This document shows, piece after piece, positions 6,417 to 15,038 of a stretch of DNA of 18,390 nucleotides. Under the pieces are notes generated by a model. It saw nothing but the letters and a program-made list of their open reading frames with translations. It did no database searches and had not been told where the DNA came from. The position numbers and the translations under genes are program-made. This DNA comes from Thalassolituus sp. (GTDB lineage: Bacteria; Pseudomonadota; Gammaproteobacteria; Pseudomonadales; Oceanobacteraceae). The first letter of the stretch is position 1. Each line of letters begins with the position of its first letter. The DNA is taken from positions 1-18,390 of the forward strand of contig JARGOI010000007.1 of assembly GCA_029212275.1 (NCBI GenBank). Direction: 5' to 3'.

Positions 6417-7796
6417 ATGGCAAAGAAAAAAAGCGCTTACGTCTGCAACGAATGCGGCAGCGAGCACAGTAAATGGCAAGGTCAATGTGCTGACTGTGGT
6501 CAGTGGAACACTCTGCAAGAATTTGTGGTGTCGGCCGCTAAAGGTCCTTCAAGGGGTTCCTATGGTGATTCGCGCTTTCAAGGCTATGCCGGTACAGCCG
6601 CCGATCAGGTCGTACGGTTAGCCGATGTCGATTTAAAAGACGTGCCGCGCTTTAGCAGCGGCATGCAAGAATTTGATCGCGTGCTGGGCGGTGGGCTTGT
6701 TCCAGGATCGGCCATTCTTATTGGTGGTCACCCTGGCGCAGGTAAATCGACGTTACTGCTGCAAACGTTATGCAATCTAGCGGCTTTTATGCCTGCACTA
6801 TATGTCACTGGTGAGGAGAGTCTGCAACAAGTCGCCATGCGCGCTAACCGTTTAGGCTTGCCGACCGATCAATTGCAAATGCTCAGCGAAACCAACGTCG
6901 AACGTTTAACCCAGCAACTCGAAAAGCATAAACCCAAGATCGTGGTCATAGATTCTATTCAAGTCATGCACTGTGACGGCATTGAATCTGCACCGGGCAG
7001 CGTGTCACAAGTACGAGAAAGTGCCGCTTATTTAACGCGTTATGCCAAACAAACAGGCACCGTATTATTATTGGTTGGCCACGTCACCAAAGATGGATCG
7101 TTGGCAGGCCCTAAAGTGTTGGAGCACATGATAGATTGCTCCATTATGTTGGAAGGATCGGGTGATACGCGCTATCGAGTCTTGCGCGGTATTAAAAATC
7201 GCTTTGGTGCCATCAACGAACTTGGCGTATTTGCGATGCTCGACAGTGGCCTAAAGGAAGTTAAAAATCCCAGCTCTATTTTCTTAAGTCGCAGTGACGA
7301 GCCTGCTGCAGGCAGTGTTGTTATGGTGATTTGGGAAGGCACTCGCCCTTTGCTGGTCGAAATTCAAGCATTGGTCGACGACAGTCACTTTGGTCACCCC
7401 AAACGCATCGCCGTAGGCTTAGATCAAAATCGTTTGAATTTGTTATTGGCCGCACTGCATCGACATGGCGGCGTGCACTTAGGCGACCAGGATGTCTATA
7501 TCAACGTTGTGGGCGGGGTTAAAGTCTCCGAGACAGGCGCTGATTTAGCCTTGCTGTTGGCGGCGCTGTCTAGCTTTCGCAATAAACCGTTAGAGCAAGG
7601 ATTGATTGTCTTTGGCGAAGTCGGTTTATCGGGCGAAATTCGTCCTGTTCCGTCCGGACAAGAACGAATTAAAGAAGCTGCAAAACATGGATTTACCAAA
7701 GCGATTGTGCCCAAAGCGAACGCTCCAAAACAAGCACCGCCGGGCATGACCGTGATTGCCGTTGAGCGCCTGCAAGACGCGATCGATAACGTTTAA
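6417..7796 (+). CDS. radA: DNA repair/recombination protein RadA (Sms), RecA-like branch-migration ATPase
   Basis: RadA is a hexameric DnaB/RecA-like ATPase that drives branch migration during homologous recombination. Translation from 6417 gives 459 residues, the usual size, beginning MAKKKSAYVCNECG. A zinc finger is formed by C10, C13, C24 and C27. The RecA-like domain has GGGLVPGS (91-98) and a Walker A motif GHPGAGKST (104-112). The RadA-specific KNRFG motif is at 260-264. The C-terminal third is a Lon-protease-like domain including SGEIRPV and the PKAN segment. An upstream ATG at 6294 in the same frame would add 41 non-homologous residues and would start before the likely transcription start, so it was rejected. 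The gene stands alone, divergent from the membrane protein and convergent with mnhG (27 bases between stops). A LexA box precedes it. Confidence 0.97.
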   Translation: MAKKKSAYVCNECGSEHSKWQGQCADCGQWNTLQEFVVSAAKGPSRGSYGDSRFQGYAGTAADQVVRLADVDLKDVPRFSSGMQEFDRVLGGGLVPGSAILIGGHPGAGKSTLLLQTLCNLAAFMPALYVTGEESLQQVAMRANRLGLPTDQLQMLSETNVERLTQQLEKHKPKIVVIDSIQVMHCDGIESAPGSVSQVRESAAYLTRYAKQTGTVLLLVGHVTKDGSLAGPKVLEHMIDCSIMLEGSGDTRYRVLRGIKNRFGAINELGVFAMLDSGLKEVKNPSSIFLSRSDEPAAGSVVMVIWEGTRPLLVEIQALVDDSHFGHPKRIAVGLDQNRLNLLLAALHRHGGVHLGDQDVYINVVGGVKVSETGADLALLLAALSSFRNKPLEQGLIVFGEVGLSGEIRPVPSGQERIKEAAKHGFTKAIVPKANAPKQAPPGMTVIAVERLQDAIDNV

Positions 7797-7823
7797 AAAC
7801 GCACAGTCAAAACTGACGAAAGA

Positions 7824-8303
7824 TTATTCTGTTTGATGAAAAGCAGATTTTTTATCGGAATTTTTGTCGGATTTTTTATCGTTAGCCGCAGGCGATTGTT
7901 GCTTGGCCGCTAACTCAGCAAGATGCACATTACGGGTGCGCTCAAGATTCGGTTGCTGTCGGTGCAACGCTGCTTTACCCATCATATACGCAGATACCGG
8001 CGCGGTTAAAAACAAGAAAAGACTGATCACCAATTCATGAATTTGTAACCCACCATCACGAACGCTGAACCAAATTAATGAGGCAAATAATACCGCGCCG
8101 ATCCCTAAGGTCGATGCCTTAGTGGGGGCATGTAAGCGTGTGAAAAAATCTGGCAATTTGACCAAGCCCCACGACCCAATCAACATAAACCCACTGCCAA
8201 TCAACAACAATAAAGCAACCACACCATCGACCCAAATACTGGGGATGCTGATCACGGTACTGCCCAGCAGAGAATTATTAAACCACTCAGCTATATTACT
8301 CAA
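7824..8303 (-). CDS. mnhG: Mrp-type Na+/H+ antiporter subunit G
   Basis: MnhG/MrpG/PhaG is a small membrane subunit needed for assembly of the multi-subunit antiporter. The family core runs from about residue 26: VDGVVALLLLIGSGFMLIGS, then WGLVKLPDFFTRLHAPTKASTLG (45-67), the signature, followed by two more helices. I chose the TTG at 8303. It has a strong GGGGAG site (8315-8310), overlaps the mnhF stop by 8 bases as the rest of the operon does, and no in-frame ATG exists before the core. This gives 159 residues, longer than the usual 110-120, with about 22 extra residues at the N-terminus and a hydrophilic C-terminal tail (about 120-159). The tail contains NDKKSDKNSDKKS, a lysine/serine-rich segment expected in the cytoplasm. 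It is the last gene of the operon. Confidence 0.93.
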   Translation of the reverse strand: MSNIAEWFNNSLLGSTVISIPSIWVDGVVALLLLIGSGFMLIGSWGLVKLPDFFTRLHAPTKASTLGIGAVLFASLIWFSVRDGGLQIHELVISLFLFLTAPVSAYMMGKAALHRQQPNLERTRNVHLAELAAKQQSPAANDKKSDKNSDKKSAFHQTE

Positions 8304-8565
8304 TGAGATCTCCCCTCAATAAATATTTCGCCAGTGCAGACGTGCTTACAAAACCCAACATCGCCATCAATAATGCCCCTTCAAAATACAATGCCGAGCC
8401 ATGATACAAACCCAACAAAATAATTAAAGCGATGGAATTAATATATAAGGTATCGAGCGCTAGAATACGATCGGTAATGTCTGGCCCAATGAACAAGCGA
8501 TATAAGCACAAAATCATCGCAATCCCGACCAATACCGTTGATAAGATCACCACCCAAGTCAGCAT
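8296..8565 (-). CDS. mnhF: Mrp-type Na+/H+ antiporter subunit F
   Basis: MnhF/MrpF is a three-helix subunit of the antiporter. The protein has 89 residues, the usual size, and contains the signature RLFIGPDITDRILALDTL (23-40), which holds the conserved aspartates of the PDxxDR motif, then two further helices ending in LAKYLLRGDLIE. The ATG at 8565 has a strong AAAGGAGA site and overlaps the end of mnhE by 7 bases. Its stop overlaps the TTG start of mnhG by 8 bases, so translation is probably coupled along the chain. Confidence 0.95.
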   Translation of the reverse strand: MLTWVVILSTVLVGIAMILCLYRLFIGPDITDRILALDTLYINSIALIILLGLYHGSALYFEGALLMAMLGFVSTSALAKYLLRGDLIE

Positions 8566-9047
8566 GCGAAAATCTCCTTTAAAGGAAGTTCGTAGCGACG
8601 TCGAATAAATTCAATAAGCTCAGCTTCATTTTCTAAATGCAAGGCATGAATGTATAACCACTTTCGATCACTCGAGAACTCCACACTCACCGTGCCGGGC
8701 GTTAACGATATAGAACTGGCCAGCAAGGTTGCTGGAAATGGCTCTTGTATCGACAGAGGGAAGGCAATCCAACCCGGCGATAGCTTATCGTTAGGTGCCA
8801 GAATTTTGCGTGCGACATCAATATTCGCAATCACGATATCCTTCAGTAGCCGCAACAAATACAAGGCCATACCGCCCGGTTTACTGACACTGCGATGACT
8901 TCTAACATAGCGATAAGTCACTAATGGAATAAGAAAAGCAATAACAGCGCCCAGCACCATATGCCCAGCACTCGAGCCATTAAGCAGTAGCCAGACCACC
9001 CACAATAGAACACTGTGCCATGGCATCGGGAATAAATATCTCATCAT
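8559..9047 (-). CDS. mnhE: Mrp-type Na+/H+ antiporter subunit E
   Basis: MnhE/MrpE is a membrane-anchored subunit with a soluble C-terminal domain, and is needed for full antiporter activity. The protein has 162 residues, the usual length. Hydrophobic segments lie at about 10-45, followed by the amphipathic stretch LYLLRLLKDIVIANIDVARKIL (63-84). The conserved SLTPGTVSVEF motif (113-123) and a terminal domain ending FIRRRYE are present. Two adjacent ATG codons (9047 and 9044) are possible starts. The first overlaps the mnhD stop in an ATGATGA arrangement. The choice changes the protein by one residue only. Confidence 0.95.
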   Translation of the reverse strand: MMRYLFPMPWHSVLLWVVWLLLNGSSAGHMVLGAVIAFLIPLVTYRYVRSHRSVSKPGGMALYLLRLLKDIVIANIDVARKILAPNDKLSPGWIAFPLSIQEPFPATLLASSISLTPGTVSVEFSSDRKWLYIHALHLENEAELIEFIRRRYELPLKEIFAC

Positions 9048-10561
9048 TGCCCTCCCGATAAATAAACTGGACTAAATCCAGACATTAACTCGGTGGCAGC
9101 GCGCAGACTTAACTCAGTCATTGGACCGGCAAAAATCACTAACAAAGGCGAGCAAACAGCTAATAACATCACCGCAATTTTCGGCAACCGCAAAGACAAA
9201 TCCAAAGAAGATTTGTCTAGCGCGCTACCTTGGTGACGCCAAAATATGGTGGTCCCCGCACGAGATAAGGCAATCATTGCCGCCAAACCAGAGAGTAATA
9301 TCAAAGGCCAAACCCAGTAAGCATCGCCACTCATCAGAGTTGCTCGCATAAGATAGATTTTGCCAATAAATCCCGAAAATGGTGGCAACCCAATTAACGC
9401 CATGGCAATAACAACAAAAACAATACCACTGAACATTGGATTAATTAATGGTTTCGACGAGACAAGGCGATCTTCTGCTTGGCCACGCTGCTGTGATAGC
9501 ACACCCGATAAAAGAAAAAAGGCACCACACATAAGAGTGCTGTGAATACAGTAAAAAATACCAGCAGCAATAGTAGCTTCGGTGCCAATACTCACTGTCA
9601 TTAATAATGTACCTACCGAGATAATTACCAAATTAGCAATCAACCAGCGTAACGACGAGCTAGACAACACACCCACGCTGCCAGCGACCACAGTCAAACC
9701 TGCAAGCCAAGGCAATAACGACATGAAAGGTACGCTGGCGGCGTCAGCAAAAATGACATTATGGATACGCCACATGCTGTAAATGCCGACTTTGGTCATC
9801 ACCGCAAATAGCGCGGCAACGGGAATAGAAGTCGAAGAATACGTACGTGGCAACCAAAAATGCATCGGCAACAACGCCGCTTTAACTCCAAATACCACCA
9901 ATAAAAGTCCACCAGCAACCTGCACCAAGGGTGCATTTTCTGCCGGTAATGTCGCAACTTTTTGCGCCATATCGGGGATATTCAATGTACCAAAAGCTCG
10001 GTATAAAACAGCCAAAGCAATTAGAAAAAATGCCGAACCAATTAAGTTATACAACACGTAATGTTGCGCGGCTTTAGTTCGCTGCCAGCCTCCGCCGTGG
10101 ACCAATAATGAATACGATGCAATTAATAAAATCTCAAAAAATACGAATAAATTAAATGCATCCGCAGTTAAAAACGCACCGTTGAGTCCCATTAATTGGA
10201 ACATAAACAATGGATGAAAAAATCGACCTTTAGCATCTTCACCGGCGCAAGCATACAAATGAGCTGCTAAAGCCAGTACCGACGTTAATAACAACATGAT
10301 GGTACTGAGAGGGTCGGCTATTAATAAAATACCAAACGGCGCCGCCCAATCACCCAAGGCATAGCCAATGGCACCGTTATCAATTGCGCCTATCAACAAT
10401 GATGTATTGATCGCCACCAGTACCAACAATCCGATCTGGGTAATAAAACGCTGCAATCCCATGTGCCCATTCAGCCATGGTAAAGTGACGACTAATGCCA
10501 CTAAAAAAGGAAACAGAATCGGTATAATCGGCAGATGCTGTAACAGTGGATAGCCTGTCAT
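9044..10561 (-). CDS. mnhD: Mrp-type Na+/H+ antiporter subunit D (NuoM/NuoN-like)
   Basis: MnhD/MrpD is an antiporter-like channel subunit homologous to the proton-pumping subunits of respiratory complex I. The 505-residue protein has about 14 membrane helices. Residues typical of the ion path are visible: E143 in FNLFVFFEILLIASY, K227 in VFGVKAALLPMHFWLP, H234 close by, and K257 in LFAVMTKVGIYSMW. GLPPFSGFIGKIYLM in the second half is also typical. The ATG at 10561 overlaps the mnhC stop by 4 bases (ATGA), and the stop overlaps mnhE. The translation is intact. Confidence 0.97.
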   Translation of the reverse strand: MTGYPLLQHLPIIPILFPFLVALVVTLPWLNGHMGLQRFITQIGLLVLVAINTSLLIGAIDNGAIGYALGDWAAPFGILLIADPLSTIMLLLTSVLALAAHLYACAGEDAKGRFFHPLFMFQLMGLNGAFLTADAFNLFVFFEILLIASYSLLVHGGGWQRTKAAQHYVLYNLIGSAFFLIALAVLYRAFGTLNIPDMAQKVATLPAENAPLVQVAGGLLLVVFGVKAALLPMHFWLPRTYSSTSIPVAALFAVMTKVGIYSMWRIHNVIFADAASVPFMSLLPWLAGLTVVAGSVGVLSSSSLRWLIANLVIISVGTLLMTVSIGTEATIAAGIFYCIHSTLMCGAFFLLSGVLSQQRGQAEDRLVSSKPLINPMFSGIVFVVIAMALIGLPPFSGFIGKIYLMRATLMSGDAYWVWPLILLSGLAAMIALSRAGTTIFWRHQGSALDKSSLDLSLRLPKIAVMLLAVCSPLLVIFAGPMTELSLRAATELMSGFSPVYLSGGQ

Positions 10562-11031
10562 GACTGCGCTCCTTTATGGAAGCGCTTATTGTTTTTACTC
10601 TTCTTTTTATCCGAGGGCTTTTTACTGGTTTTATTGTTAGTGCCCGCAGAAATTTCATTATGTTGACGCAGTTCCGCAATGGCTTCTTTTTCCCCTAATA
10701 CATCACCTGAAAAGGCAGTGCCGTCGACGTGATCATTGCCTAAGTCAGCGCGTGCACGAATGGCTAGAATCAAGGCAAACGCGGTCATAGCGAAGCCAAT
10801 CACGATTGCAGTCAACACAAGAGCCTGCGGTAAAGGGTCAGCATAAGCCGTGCTGTCGGATAAAATGGCAGGTTGGTTCAATCTTAAACCGCCACTGGCA
10901 AACAAAAATAAATTCACTGCATAGGACATTAAGGTCAGTCCCAATACGATGGCAAACGTATGGCCGCGCAGCATCAAAAACACCGAACAGGTGACCATCA
11001 AACCAACGCAAATCGAATAGACTAATTCCAT
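10558..11031 (-). CDS. mnhC: Mrp-type Na+/H+ antiporter subunit C (NuoK-like) with a lysine-rich tail
   Basis: MnhC/MrpC is a three-helix subunit homologous to complex I NuoK. The core (about 1-95) shows MLRGHTFAIVLGLTLMSYAVNLFLF and DPLPQALVLTAIVIGFAMTAF, both family signatures. The protein has 157 residues against the more common 110-125. The excess is a hydrophilic C-terminus (about 96-157) containing KKPSDKKKSKNNKR, expected on the cytoplasmic side by the positive-inside rule. The start at 11031 overlaps the last base of the mnhA stop codon (TAATG), so translation coupling is likely. The tail is encoded in frame without any sign of a frameshift. Confidence 0.96.
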   Translation of the reverse strand: MELVYSICVGLMVTCSVFLMLRGHTFAIVLGLTLMSYAVNLFLFASGGLRLNQPAILSDSTAYADPLPQALVLTAIVIGFAMTAFALILAIRARADLGNDHVDGTAFSGDVLGEKEAIAELRQHNEISAGTNNKTSKKPSDKKKSKNNKRFHKGAQS

Positions 11032-13841
11032 TACTCACCCCCGTTATATTCAGCGGGTGGTGTCGGACGTTCGACGGTCGTCAGCTTCCCTAGGTTTGCC
11101 AAAATAGACAAGGTTGCCCCAATCACGGTGAGATACACTCCCAAATCAAAAATCATGGCACTGGCTAATTCAAACTTGCCAACAACGGGCCAGTAAAAGT
11201 ACCCAAACCAAGAGGTTAAGAAAGGATAATCGAATGCCCAGCTGCCCACGCCCGAGATCAGAGCGATGACTAAACCGACCACAATAAACCATTGGAAGTT
11301 TAAATCTCCACGGGTTTGCATCCAATTCACACCGTTGGCAATGTACTGCTGGATTAAGGCAATCGCAGTAATTAAACCGGCGATAAATCCACCGCCTGGT
11401 AAGTTATGACCACGGATAAATATATAGGCCGATACCAATAACGCTAAGGGCAATAAACTTTGGGAAATTTGCATTAACATGATCGGACTTTTGTCCTTCG
11501 ACCAGTTACGTCCTTCCATGTCCGCCATAGGCGCAAACACTTTAATACCCGCGAGCAACTTGTAAATCCCTAACGCAGCGATGGCCAATACAGTAATTTC
11601 ACCAAAGGTATCGAAGCCACGAAAATCAACCAAAATGACGTTAACGATGTTGGTACCACCACCTTCCGTTTTCGCATTGGCGACAAAATAATCACTGATA
11701 CTGGTCATCGGACGCGACAACATCACATAACAAATGGTACCGAGAAAGGCACCCGCAATGCCCGCTAAACTAAGATCACGCACAACTCGAGCCGGCGGCA
11801 GACGAACCAGGCTGACGCGCTGCGGTAAGAAGTACAACGCCAGCAAGAATAAAATAATGGTCGCGACCTCAACCGACAGTTGCGTTAATGCTAAGTCCGG
11901 TGCAGAGAACCATGCAAACGCCACAGACACCACCAGACCCACCACAGAAATAGCAACAAGTGCCAATAATCGACGATGGCTTAGCAAAACCGTTGCTATC
12001 GACGAGACCACTAACAACAAGGCGCCAGCAATGGTCACCATGTCTGCAGACTGCAAAGGCTCCGTTCCCTGCGCATCGGTAAGTTGAATTAAGGGCAGTC
12101 CAACGGCAAAAGTCGCTGCGACCAACAGCCAAAAGCTGTAACGCTGAAATTGCCCATTATCCGCCCAAGCCTGCAAGGCACCTGCCTTAGCAAATATATT
12201 TTGCATAAACTGTTCGAAAGCGAACTTGGCATCTACATCTGAAAATTGCGATTGGAAACCAAACAGGTGGCGACGCTGGCCGTACAGCACAATACCGCCG
12301 ATCACGGCCAACAAACTCATCAATAATGGAATATTAAAACCGTGCCATAACTTAATACTAAAGGTTGGTACACCACCGGGAAGCAATGACGCCCCTACGG
12401 CATTGAGTAAATCACCCACGATGTATTGAGGGAAAATACCGACCAATAAACAAATGACTACCAGTACTTCAACAGGAACACGCATGTAACGTGGTGGCTC
12501 ATGGGGGGTGCGCGGAAGCCCTACAGGCTCGCCATTAAAGAACACGTCATGAATAAAGCGTAGTGAGTAAGCGACCGCTAACGCCCCACCTACCGTCACA
12601 AGAATAGGAATAATCCAAGACATGGATCCTAACGTTTCTTGATGCAAAGCTTCGGTGAACAGCATTTCTTTCGATAAAAAGCCGTTTAACAGCGGTACAC
12701 CGGCCATGGAAGATGCAGCGACCATGGCCAATGTCGCCGTGATAGGCATGTAGCGATACAAACCATTCAACTTGCGCATATCGCGCGAGCCAGCTTCGTG
12801 ATCAATAATACCCGCCGCCATAAATAACGACGCTTTGAAAACAGCGTGATTAATGACATGGAACATAGCCGCCAAGGCAGCCAACTCCGTATCAAGTCCT
12901 AACAATAAGGTGATTAACCCCAAATGACTGATAGTGGAATACGCCAACAAACCCTTCAAGTCGTGCTTAAAGAGCGCGGTGTAAGCGCCCACCAACAAGG
13001 TGGCAAGACCCACCAAACTGACTACTGCAAACCAAAGTTCGGTATGAGAAAGTACCGGATAAAAACGCGCCATTAAAAAGATACCGGCTTTTACCATGGT
13101 TGCAGAATGCAAGTAGGCAGACACTGGCGTCGGCGCTGCCATCGCATGTGGCAACCAAATATGGAACGGGAATTGGGCTGATTTAGTGAAAGCACCCAAT
13201 AAAATAAGAATGGTAATGACAGGATACAAGGCACTATCAACAATTACCTGCCCTTGGGTAAGCACGGTTGGTAAGTGATAACTCCCTGCAACCTCACCCA
13301 ATAAGATCAATCCGGCAAGCAGCGCTAAGCCGCCTGCGCCAGTAATCGTCAGCGCCATGCGTGCACCTTTACGAGCATCGCTGCGATGAGACCAAAAACT
13401 AATCAATAAAAACGAACTAACGCTGGTGAGTTCCCAGAAAAACCATAACTGAAGTAGGTTGGATGACAACACCAGCCCCAGCATGGCCGTCATGAATAAA
13501 ATCAGACTGGCATAAAAGCGAGCAGCATTGTCTTGCGGGGATAAGTAATAACGTGCGTAGAGGATTACCAAAATGCCAATTCCAAGAATCAGCAAAGTAA
13601 ACATGAGCCCCAGCCCGTCCAAAAAGAAACTGACTTGTAAACCCAGCAAGGGCACCCAGTCGTAACTAACAGAGGGCAAAGTGCCATTGAGCACATCCGG
13701 CGCTAATGACAGCACAATACCCAATGACACTAGAGGAAGCAGTGCGGTCAACCAAGCCATTATCGAGCGCGAACTACGCCACGCCAACAACGGTACCAGA
13801 GTGCCGAGTAAGGGCAACAGGGGAACCCACAAAAGGCTCAT
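11031..13841 (-). CDS. mnhA: Mrp-type Na+/H+ antiporter fused subunits A and B
   Basis: MrpA is the largest antiporter subunit, homologous to complex I NuoL. The protein has 936 residues because the A subunit (about 1-790) is fused to the MrpB subunit (about 795-936), the arrangement known for six-gene operons that lack a separate B gene. In the A part, E137 (WFFWELTSVSSF), K220 and H227 (GAFTKSAQFPFHIWLPHAM) and K251 (LHSATMVKAGIFLM) match residues essential for transport in MrpA and NuoL. The NuoJ-like region follows after about 640. The B part shows RGHNLPGGGFIAGLITAIA, its signature. The ATG at 13841 has an AGGAGGAAG site. It is the first gene of the operon and lies 45 bases after hemE, with no terminator and no convincing promoter in that gap. 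Confidence 0.97.
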   Translation of the reverse strand: MSLLWVPLLPLLGTLVPLLAWRSSRSIMAWLTALLPLVSLGIVLSLAPDVLNGTLPSVSYDWVPLLGLQVSFFLDGLGLMFTLLILGIGILVILYARYYLSPQDNAARFYASLILFMTAMLGLVLSSNLLQLWFFWELTSVSSFLLISFWSHRSDARKGARMALTITGAGGLALLAGLILLGEVAGSYHLPTVLTQGQVIVDSALYPVITILILLGAFTKSAQFPFHIWLPHAMAAPTPVSAYLHSATMVKAGIFLMARFYPVLSHTELWFAVVSLVGLATLLVGAYTALFKHDLKGLLAYSTISHLGLITLLLGLDTELAALAAMFHVINHAVFKASLFMAAGIIDHEAGSRDMRKLNGLYRYMPITATLAMVAASSMAGVPLLNGFLSKEMLFTEALHQETLGSMSWIIPILVTVGGALAVAYSLRFIHDVFFNGEPVGLPRTPHEPPRYMRVPVEVLVVICLLVGIFPQYIVGDLLNAVGASLLPGGVPTFSIKLWHGFNIPLLMSLLAVIGGIVLYGQRRHLFGFQSQFSDVDAKFAFEQFMQNIFAKAGALQAWADNGQFQRYSFWLLVAATFAVGLPLIQLTDAQGTEPLQSADMVTIAGALLLVVSSIATVLLSHRRLLALVAISVVGLVVSVAFAWFSAPDLALTQLSVEVATIILFLLALYFLPQRVSLVRLPPARVVRDLSLAGIAGAFLGTICYVMLSRPMTSISDYFVANAKTEGGGTNIVNVILVDFRGFDTFGEITVLAIAALGIYKLLAGIKVFAPMADMEGRNWSKDKSPIMLMQISQSLLPLALLVSAYIFIRGHNLPGGGFIAGLITAIALIQQYIANGVNWMQTRGDLNFQWFIVVGLVIALISGVGSWAFDYPFLTSWFGYFYWPVVGKFELASAMIFDLGVYLTVIGATLSILANLGKLTTVERPTPPAEYNGGE

Positions 13842-13886
13842 GATGACGAACTTCCTCCTACAACGAGTAACTTAAAAAAGTAGAAT

Positions 13887-14951
13887 TTAGAGATGATAGT
13901 CAGCACTGAGTTCAACCACCGCTTCGACAAACGCACGGGCGTTTTCGGGGTCAACAAACTGATGAATGCCATGACCTAAATTAAACACTTGGCCGCTGCC
14001 AGAACCGTAACTGTCTAAGATACGCTTCACTTCGGCACGAATTGTTTTCGGCGACGCGTACAACACTGAAGGATCCATATTTCCTTGTAAAGCGACGCGA
14101 TCACCAACACGAGAACGAGCATTACCCATGTCGGTAGTCCAGTCAATACCTAAGGCATCAGCCCCGATATCCGCCATCGCTTCGAGCCATTGACCGCCAC
14201 CTTTAGTAAACAGAATAACGGGGATTTTCTGACCATCAAATTCACGAATTAAGCCATCGACAATCTGCTGCATATATTTAAGCGAAAACTCTCGATACGC
14301 CACGTCGCTTAAACTGCCACCCCAAGTATCAAAAATCTGTACTGCTTGGGCACCCGCTTTAATTTGGCCGTTTAAATAGTCAATGACGGATAAGGCGAGC
14401 TTATTTAGCAATTCGTGCATAATTTCTGGGGTGTCGTACATCATCGCTTTGACATGACGAAAGTCTTTAGAAGACTCACCTTCCACCATATAAGTCGCCA
14501 ATGTCCATGGGCTACCGGAAAAACCAATCAACGGTACACGACCATTCAACTCATGACGAATGGTAGAAACGGCTTTGAGCACATAACCCAGATCGGCTTC
14601 GGTATTGGCGATGGGCAAATCAGCCACATCCTTTTCCGTACGCACAACTTTATGAAAGCGTGGTCCTTCACCTGTTTCGAAGTACAACCCGAGTCCCATC
14701 GCATCGGGAATGGTCAGGATATCCGAAAACAAAATCGCGGCATCCAAAGGAAATCTTTCCAATGGTTGCAAAGTCACTTCACATGCGAGTTCGTGATTTT
14801 TGCACAGCGACATAAAATCACCCGCTTGCGCACGAGTTGCCTTGTATTCAGGTAAGTATCGACCCGCCTGACGCATCATCCATACCGGAGTACGATCCAC
14901 TGGCTGGCGCAACAAGGCCCGAAGAAAACGATCATTTTTCAGCGCTGACAT
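13887..14951 (-). CDS. hemE: Uroporphyrinogen decarboxylase
   Basis: HemE removes four carboxyl groups from uroporphyrinogen III to give coproporphyrinogen III in heme synthesis. It is cytoplasmic and cofactor-free. The start at 14951 gives 354 residues, the exact usual length, beginning MSALKNDRFLRALLRQPVD. Expected active-site residues fall at the standard positions: R27 and R31 in MMRQAGRYLPEY, D77 in LFSDILTIPDAMG, Y154 in WTLATYMVEG, T209 in FDTWGG (serine or threonine here) and H327 in NLGHGIHQFVDPEN. A start at 14993 would add 14 residues absent from the family, so I rejected it. A GGAAG site precedes the chosen ATG. A -10-like TATTAT lies at 14989-14984, but its -35 would fall inside the upstream terminator and is poor. 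Read-through into mnhA is possible. Confidence 0.97.
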   Translation of the reverse strand: MSALKNDRFLRALLRQPVDRTPVWMMRQAGRYLPEYKATRAQAGDFMSLCKNHELACEVTLQPLERFPLDAAILFSDILTIPDAMGLGLYFETGEGPRFHKVVRTEKDVADLPIANTEADLGYVLKAVSTIRHELNGRVPLIGFSGSPWTLATYMVEGESSKDFRHVKAMMYDTPEIMHELLNKLALSVIDYLNGQIKAGAQAVQIFDTWGGSLSDVAYREFSLKYMQQIVDGLIREFDGQKIPVILFTKGGGQWLEAMADIGADALGIDWTTDMGNARSRVGDRVALQGNMDPSVLYASPKTIRAEVKRILDSYGSGSGQVFNLGHGIHQFVDPENARAFVEAVVELSADYHL

Positions 14952-14991
14952 AAAGCTTCCGCATAAATCCAAAAAGAAACCGGATAATAAC

Positions 14992-15017
14992 AAAAAACCC
15001 GACGCTTGGTCGGGTTT
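14992..15017 (-). terminator. Rho-independent terminator of the VWA-like lipoprotein gene
   Basis: A nine-base-pair stem (AAACCCGAC at 14995-15003 with GTCGGGTTT at 15009-15017, loop GCTTG) is followed, reading the minus strand, by TTTTTT (14997-14992, partly within the stem) and then GTT. It starts about 20 bases after the stop at 15039. The plus-strand side has no U-run, so it works for minus-strand transcripts. Confidence 0.88.
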
Positions 15018-15038
15018 GATGAGAGATGAATGTAATGA

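Noticed and set aside
7797..7823. Small inverted repeat GTCA-AAAC-TGAC between radA and mnhG as a terminator
   Set aside because: The stem is only four base pairs and has no U-run on either strand. A real terminator for these convergent genes was not found here.
14952..14993. Longer hemE start at 14993
   Set aside because: It adds 14 residues not seen in the family and would start next to the preceding terminator. The 14951 start gives the standard 354 residues with active-site residues at standard numbering.
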